From: Kalmusia sp. IMI 367209
Lineage: Eukaryota > Ascomycota > Dothideomycetes > Pleosporales > Didymosphaeriaceae
Direction of reading: 5' to 3'
DNA length: 64,000 nt
Assembly: GCA_027946365.1 (NCBI GenBank)
Contig: JAPEUQ010000004.1
Location: forward strand, 930,001 to 994,000
Position numbers and translations under genes: made by a program. Under the pieces are notes generated by a model. The model saw nothing but the letters and a program-made list of their open reading frames with translations. It did no database searches and was not told the DNA's origin. Numbering within the stretch: position 1 is the stretch's first letter; every line of letters starts with the position of its first letter. Shown here piece by piece: positions 59,648-64,000 of the stretch.

Positions 59648-59964
59648 TCACTTCTCGCTCTTCCTATCCGGCTGTTGAACTTTCGATTGCGCTTGCCCAG
59701 CGTTCCAATTCGCAGGAGAAGACGCGGCGAAACGCTTCTGGAAGTCTTCTCTTCCGCCAATGTATACAGGCGTACCGTTGGGCCGAGCATACGTGCCAGG
59801 CGGCAGGATCCAAGGGCTGCTCGGGAGACAGGAGATGGTGGCTGGGTTGTCAGTATGTGAAAAGGCATGAGGTTGGGATGGGACTTGCCTGGAGCGGTGT
59901 TGGGAGCTTGGGAGGCCTCCGTTCGATGGGTGTTGCAGGTCTCTGAGGAGCTTGGGGAAGACAT
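59648..59964 (-). CDS. Small hypothetical protein, 89 aa, with a GC-AG intron
   Basis: No family recognised, but the model is tight. Exon 59964-59889 encodes MSSPSSSETCNTHRTEASQA to TAP. The intron 59888-59843 (46 nt) starts GCAAGT, the usual form of GC donors, has a CTGAC branch and ends CAG. Exon 59841-59648 encodes TISCLPSSPWILPPGTYARP, then NGTPVYIGGREDFQKRF, a Gln/Ser-rich stretch and a basic RKSEK end. The frame closes exactly (270 nt). The exon 2 frame is not the longest open frame here, yet it is the more protein-like one. The protein is soluble and partly disordered. It is divergent from the C2H2 gene. The role is unknown. Confidence 0.6.
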
Positions 59965-60647
59965 GGTGGGATACGTCCAGGAAGTGGAGGAGCTATACTT
60001 GAGACTGACAATGCAGGATGGATGTCGATTCGCGCGAAGGAGTACGGGTTGTTAAGGCTGATGATGGATTGAGTTTGGTCATATTGGACAGAAATTCGAG
60101 TCCTTTTATCAAGGCAATGAATTTTGAGACCCTTGACTAGAAGCCAGCCAGATAACAGTGCTTGGGGAGGCCATCTCGGAGAGAGCAGAAATGACATGGC
60201 CAGCGGTCCAGCGGGAAGAGCCGAGAGACTTTCGGTGAGCAGTTCTAACTCTAATCATGCTAATGCCCGAAAGATTTCACTTATTCGTGATCAATGGAGC
60301 GTGCTATTCGCTACATGTCCTCCATAGGCCGTATGCTTTGCGATGGTTGTGGGTATTCACGATGGCCTCAGAGCACTGACCGCCAAGCAGTGTCGGTCTA
60401 GATACATGGGTGTGCTGCCTGAGGCATCAAACATACTTGCGCGGGCGAGCAATCGAATGGACGAGATCAAGGGTCTCTGTGGCTGATGACGGCTGTTGAA
60501 GCAAGAGAGTGATTATGATTGGCTGATGGGGGAAGGTCAAGGATGACGTTGGTCTTTATGCTAGCTTGTGAGCCGGGCCGGTTGAGAGGCTTGTTCAGCC
60601 AAGGGCAGTGAGGCAAACCTCTGCGCCAGACTCGCTAAAGTCCGTGG
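59965..60647. promoter_or_regulatory. Divergent promoter of the 89-aa gene and the C2H2 gene
   Basis: A 683 bp region between two divergent start codons. No defined element recognised. Confidence 0.35.
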
Positions 60648-61881
60648 ATGGAGGCCATTGCTAAACACCAATCAACGGCGTCCTTCTTCAGCCTCGCCCT
60701 TGCCTCAGCTCAGTTTAAGAAGACGCATCTGCTCGGACTTGCCCACCTTCCTTATCGTCTCAACCCGCGGAATTGTACCAGGGAAGAGGTCTGTTCCCTT
60801 CCTTCAGGGAGCAAGCGTGCTTCCTCTACCACGCATTCATCTACTACATCCACCGAGGCTGAATCTCACGATTCAGCCTTGTCTCTTTTGGTATGTGTTC
60901 CCATGTTGCCGCTCTCCACTTCGACTATTTGGCTCGGATGGCATTCAGATGAGATCGTTCGGGGACCTTCATCTGGATGATAAGCAGTGAATGATCCCGT
61001 AAAATTCGCAATACTAACCTTCAATAGAATTATCTCACCGCTGAAGGAAAGCGCAGCGCGGGTAAGCCCGCGCTCGCGCAATCCGGGAGCAACAATATGA
61101 TCATCTAAATCCTTATTTCGACCCACTACCCAATGGAGGATGGTTCAACGACTTCTTACACTCAGATCCCGTGCTCTCGGCAGATGCGACTGTGCAGGCG
61201 TGGCTGGATCTCGGCTTGCTCGAACCAGTACACGACTTCGACTTCGCTGCTGTCGACGCGGAAGAACTAGCCAACATTTCTTGCGACCTTTCTTCTGGAA
61301 TCATTGACTCAAGTCCCGATGCCTCTTCACTTTTACTTCCCATTGTCCCCGAGTCTAATTTTAGCGGTGGAAGCATCGAAACCGCATCCACAGCCCAGCT
61401 TGGTGAGACATTTCAGAGTCCGCTGCCAACAATCACACAATGGAACATTGCATCTCCGCAAGATTCAGTTCAATCTCCGACAGATGTCGCAGAACAGACC
61501 GTACTGGATGCAGTGCAGCCCACGACAACATCAGAGCCGCTACGTGTCACACCTGTTGTCTCTCAACCAGGGTCACCCAGTCAAATACCTCGGCTGCGAG
61601 AGGCGTCTCCACAACCTCTGCCTCCAGCGCCTCGACCTTTCAGGTGCGGACAGTGTACGGCTCGCTTCGTAGGGAGCCGGCAGCTTAGCGACCATGAGCG
61701 GAACGAACACAAAAAATACCGCTGTTGCAATAAAGAGTACAAGCATTACAAGAACTTCTGGCAGCATCGTCAAGCAAAACACCTCGGTGTTCACCATCAA
61801 TGCAATGTCGAACTCTGCAACTACAGCACTGACAACAAGTGGAATTTGAAGAGACACAAGACCAAGAAGCACGGGCAATGA
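60648..61881 (+). CDS. C2H2 zinc-finger protein
   Basis: A probable DNA-binding protein of 330 aa from three exons: 60648-60890, 61029-61062 and 61166-61881. The 34-nt middle exon (NYLTAEGKRSA) joins on both sides in exact phase, with a perfect ACTAACC branch before its acceptor. The N-terminal 245 residues are Ser/Thr/Pro- and acid-rich, like an activation region. Three fingers lie at the C-terminus (about 248-328). The first is CGQC-x12-H-x4-H and regular. The second, RCCNKEYKHYKNFWQHRQ, has adjacent Cys residues instead of CxxC. The third is CNVELC-x12-H-x4-H. This pattern of one classical and two irregular fingers at the extreme C-terminus is common in uncharacterised filamentous-fungal regulators. 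The 5' exon is the least certain part. Confidence 0.8.
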
Positions 61882-62034
61882 ACTTTTTCAAGAGATATCC
61901 AGAAGATCGGAGCTCGAAATAGGAATATATGGCGAAATTACTCGGCAAAATCACCGGAAATCCCTATTGCTTTCCATCACAGTTTTTCCTAGCGAAGCAA
62001 ATACGATTTTCATATGTTTACTCATGCTTATGAT

Positions 62035-62250
62035 CCAGAAGATAGGACCTTCGTTAGCTGGTGCTGCGGGAGGGCCAGAACCATGCCTCTACCTATACAC
62101 CGGAACTAGTGCTGCGGGAGGCCCAGAATCATGCCTTTACCTACACACTAGGACTGGTTCTGGGCCTCCCGCAGCACTAGTCCCGGTGTGTAGGTAGAGG
62201 CATGGGCCGGCCCTCCCGCAGCACCAGCTAACGAAGGTCCTATCTTCTGG
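62035..62250. repeat. Long inverted repeat (palindrome), about 95-bp arms
   Basis: The left arm 62035-62129 and right arm 62156-62250 are reverse complements, with the outer 42 bp identical and a few mismatches and one indel further in; the loop is about 26 nt. Each arm contains two copies of a unit of about 47 bp built on GTGCTGCGGGAGG, so the element is both tandem and inverted. It starts 154 bp after the C2H2 stop codon. No target-site duplication is evident. A transcript would fold into a long hairpin. Confidence 0.92.
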
Positions 62251-62611
62251 GTAGCATTACCATCGAAGACAAGTCCTGGGTTGGGTGGTACCGGTGCCGC
62301 TCCTCCCACTGATGAACCCATGTTATGTACCTTTGCATGGGAGCCGTTTCATCAGGCGCCGAGTCATTTTACTAAAGAAGTTGTCATCTCTCTTTTGCGG
62401 GGTGGAGTAATCGGAAGGTTGCGATGATCATCATGGGGAGGGGACGGTCGGAGTGCGGAGCGGCTGCGGTTTCTAGTCAAGTTTCATTTGCTGCGTGATG
62501 TCTTGCAAGCGAAATTCTGCTTCTCTGTATACGGTTTCGAACTGAGTCAGCACTCTTAGTTTTCTTTTCCTTCTCTCTTTTCAGGGTATGGCGTTGGTGG
62601 TGTGTTGTCAG

Positions 62612-62683
62612 TATCGAGCCTCAAGAAGCGGGTCTTCCAGCCCACCCTTCCTGGGCTGGAAGACCGCTTCTTGAGGCTCGATA
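62612..62683. repeat. Second palindrome, 32-33-bp arms
   Basis: The arms 62612-62644 and 62652-62683 pair perfectly apart from one extra G, with a 7-nt loop (CCCTTCC). The arm begins TATCGAGCCTCAAGAAGCGG. It is unrelated in sequence to the palindrome 360 bp to the left. Confidence 0.92.
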
Positions 62684-64000
62684 TTCAATGGAACCTAAAG
62701 TTCGCCATCTCACCCTTGCAGCGTTGTGATGTGAAGACTGTGAACACGTATAAGCAACCTTTCTACAAGATGAGATCATCAGCTTAGCGTAATGCCGGGG
62801 TGTGTTTAAGACTGCCGAAGCAGTCAGTACGAGACCCGAAGTATATACTAAAAGAGCTTCAGTACTCATGGGGTGATGGAAGTTGTTGAAGCGGCAGAAT
62901 ACCGACGTCCGTCCATACAACTCCATCGCTCATGCCTTGCAGCACAAAAGCAAGAGGCGTCTCTATCGAATTACCCACGCAGAACCACGAGAAAAGTCTA
63001 TCTGCCGGTCCGAACATGCCGGCATCACAGCTCGGTCCCTAAAATCTATTATTTTAAGCCGCCATTGTTATACTCATAATAGGTACTTACTTATCTATAA
63101 GGAATAGGATGTCGTTTACGATTATAGAAGCACCTATACGCCGTCTCCGCATCAAAATCGACGTTAAAGAGACCTCAGTTGCCTCTCCATGCCTAGCCGT
63201 GTATCAATGTGCCGATGCCGCTGAAATCGAGTTCAAGAACTTACATGCGTTTGGGTTGTTGCGCACGCAGAGCTGATTGGAGCACAGCTGTGCATCCTGC
63301 ACTACTAAAATTACCATGGCTAGATATGCGCATGTATGTTTACGCAGAGCTAGTTTTCGCGCCCTGTGCCAAATCGGATCGAAACATTTTGCCAATATAG
63401 TTACATGGTTAGGATTGTTAGAGAAGTCTTTTAAGAAGAGGGATTTGATAATAGCAGTTTTTTGGAATCGACTACACAGCCATGTAATGCTACAATGCCA
63501 ATTTTCTTCCTGCATCGAGTGCCTCCCCTTCACGCCGGGATAGACGTTAGGCACCGTTCACGACTGCTGAGATGCGTATACACCTGCTCAGTAATCACCT
63601 CGCATTGCAGAGAACTGCGACGCAGCTACAGCCGGCTCCTTTGTGCAAAATGCAGGCAATATGTGGAGAAAATTTCTTAACCCCGGGGATATTGTTCGAC
63701 GGCTTAGACAGCGAGGGCTTGATTACTACGCCGGCGCAGAAGCCAGTCGCACCTCACCACCAGTGCCACAATGAAGAGACCCGAGAAACGATCTGCGCAA
63801 TTTCCATACAGAGATTGGTGCAGACGAACTCAAATTGTGCCTTGCTGTACGAAATCCAGGCCTAGGGAAGCAGCCGCCATTGGCCGGTTTTGCCCGGACT
63901 TCTCTCGGTTTTGCCCCAGAGCGGTAACATCACTAACCGGTTGCAGCGTCTCTCCATGCGACTTTGCACCAACCGCATAATCGTCTAACTGGAATACAGC
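62684..64000. other. Window end, no supportable gene
   Basis: Only short overlapping frames on both strands. AT-rich around 63040-63110 (TATACTCATAATAGGTACTT-like), reminiscent of eroded transposon DNA, but no transposase motif or terminal repeat could be identified. Confidence 0.4.

Noticed and set aside
61029..61165. Frameshift in the C2H2 gene between NYLTAEGKRSAG... and the zinc-finger frame
   Set aside because: A canonical intron (GTAAGC at 61063, CTCAG at 61161-61165) restores the frame exactly, so no lesion is needed.
63200..63980. Overlapping frames near the window end considered as transposase relics
   Set aside because: No DDE, reverse-transcriptase or zinc motifs could be recognised, and no terminal repeats were found.

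Overview
The window is nuclear DNA of a filamentous ascomycete (Pezizomycotina, most likely a dothideomycete). Genes sit close together. Introns are mostly 44-60 nt, with GTRNGT-like donors and CTRAC/CTAAT branch sites. The families present are typical of moulds: fungal Zn2Cys6 regulator, PTH11/rhodopsin-type membrane protein, DUF3602, FLC/TRP channel-like protein, DHA1/DHA2 transporters, P450 and GMC oxidoreductase. There is no sign of plasmid, viral or prokaryotic sequence, and I saw no tRNA, rRNA or CRISPR. Exon models were built by hand by requiring reading-frame phase to be conserved across each splice; nearly all close exactly.

Region 0.6-22 kb is mainly housekeeping. In order it holds a surface-growth glycosyltransferase (GT2) carrying an apparent frameshift, MAD2 (spindle checkpoint) and GUF1 (mitochondrial translation GTPase) divergent from one promoter, and a sugar transporter with an unusually long tail. 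RNA polymerase III subunit RPC1 follows, divergent from an FHA-domain protein with a hydrophobic C-terminus. A 2.7 kb gene-poor stretch and a rhodopsin-like membrane protein end this part.

Region 22-35 kb is accessory. A secreted GMC oxidoreductase is followed by about 5.4 kb of gene-poor DNA that holds one tiny CxxC-type zinc-binding-like gene and a coding-like relic. Then come an MFS exporter and a P450 placed tail to tail, a plausible small metabolic unit.

Region 35-44 kb holds a TDP2-like phosphodiesterase divergent from ARP1 (centractin of dynactin), a GRGGAGN-repeat DUF3602 protein, and a 14-TMS DHA2 drug-efflux transporter. The transporter is divergent from a Zn2Cys6 transcription factor (44.5-47 kb) that probably regulates it.

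Region 47-64 kb holds an unrecognised protein of 467 aa, a protein kinase with DFT in place of DFG, and an FLC/TRP-like membrane protein. After a 3.7 kb empty stretch come an 89-aa gene with a GC-AG intron and a C2H2 zinc-finger gene. Two long near-perfect palindromes follow within 650 bp of each other. The last 1.3 kb shows no supportable gene.
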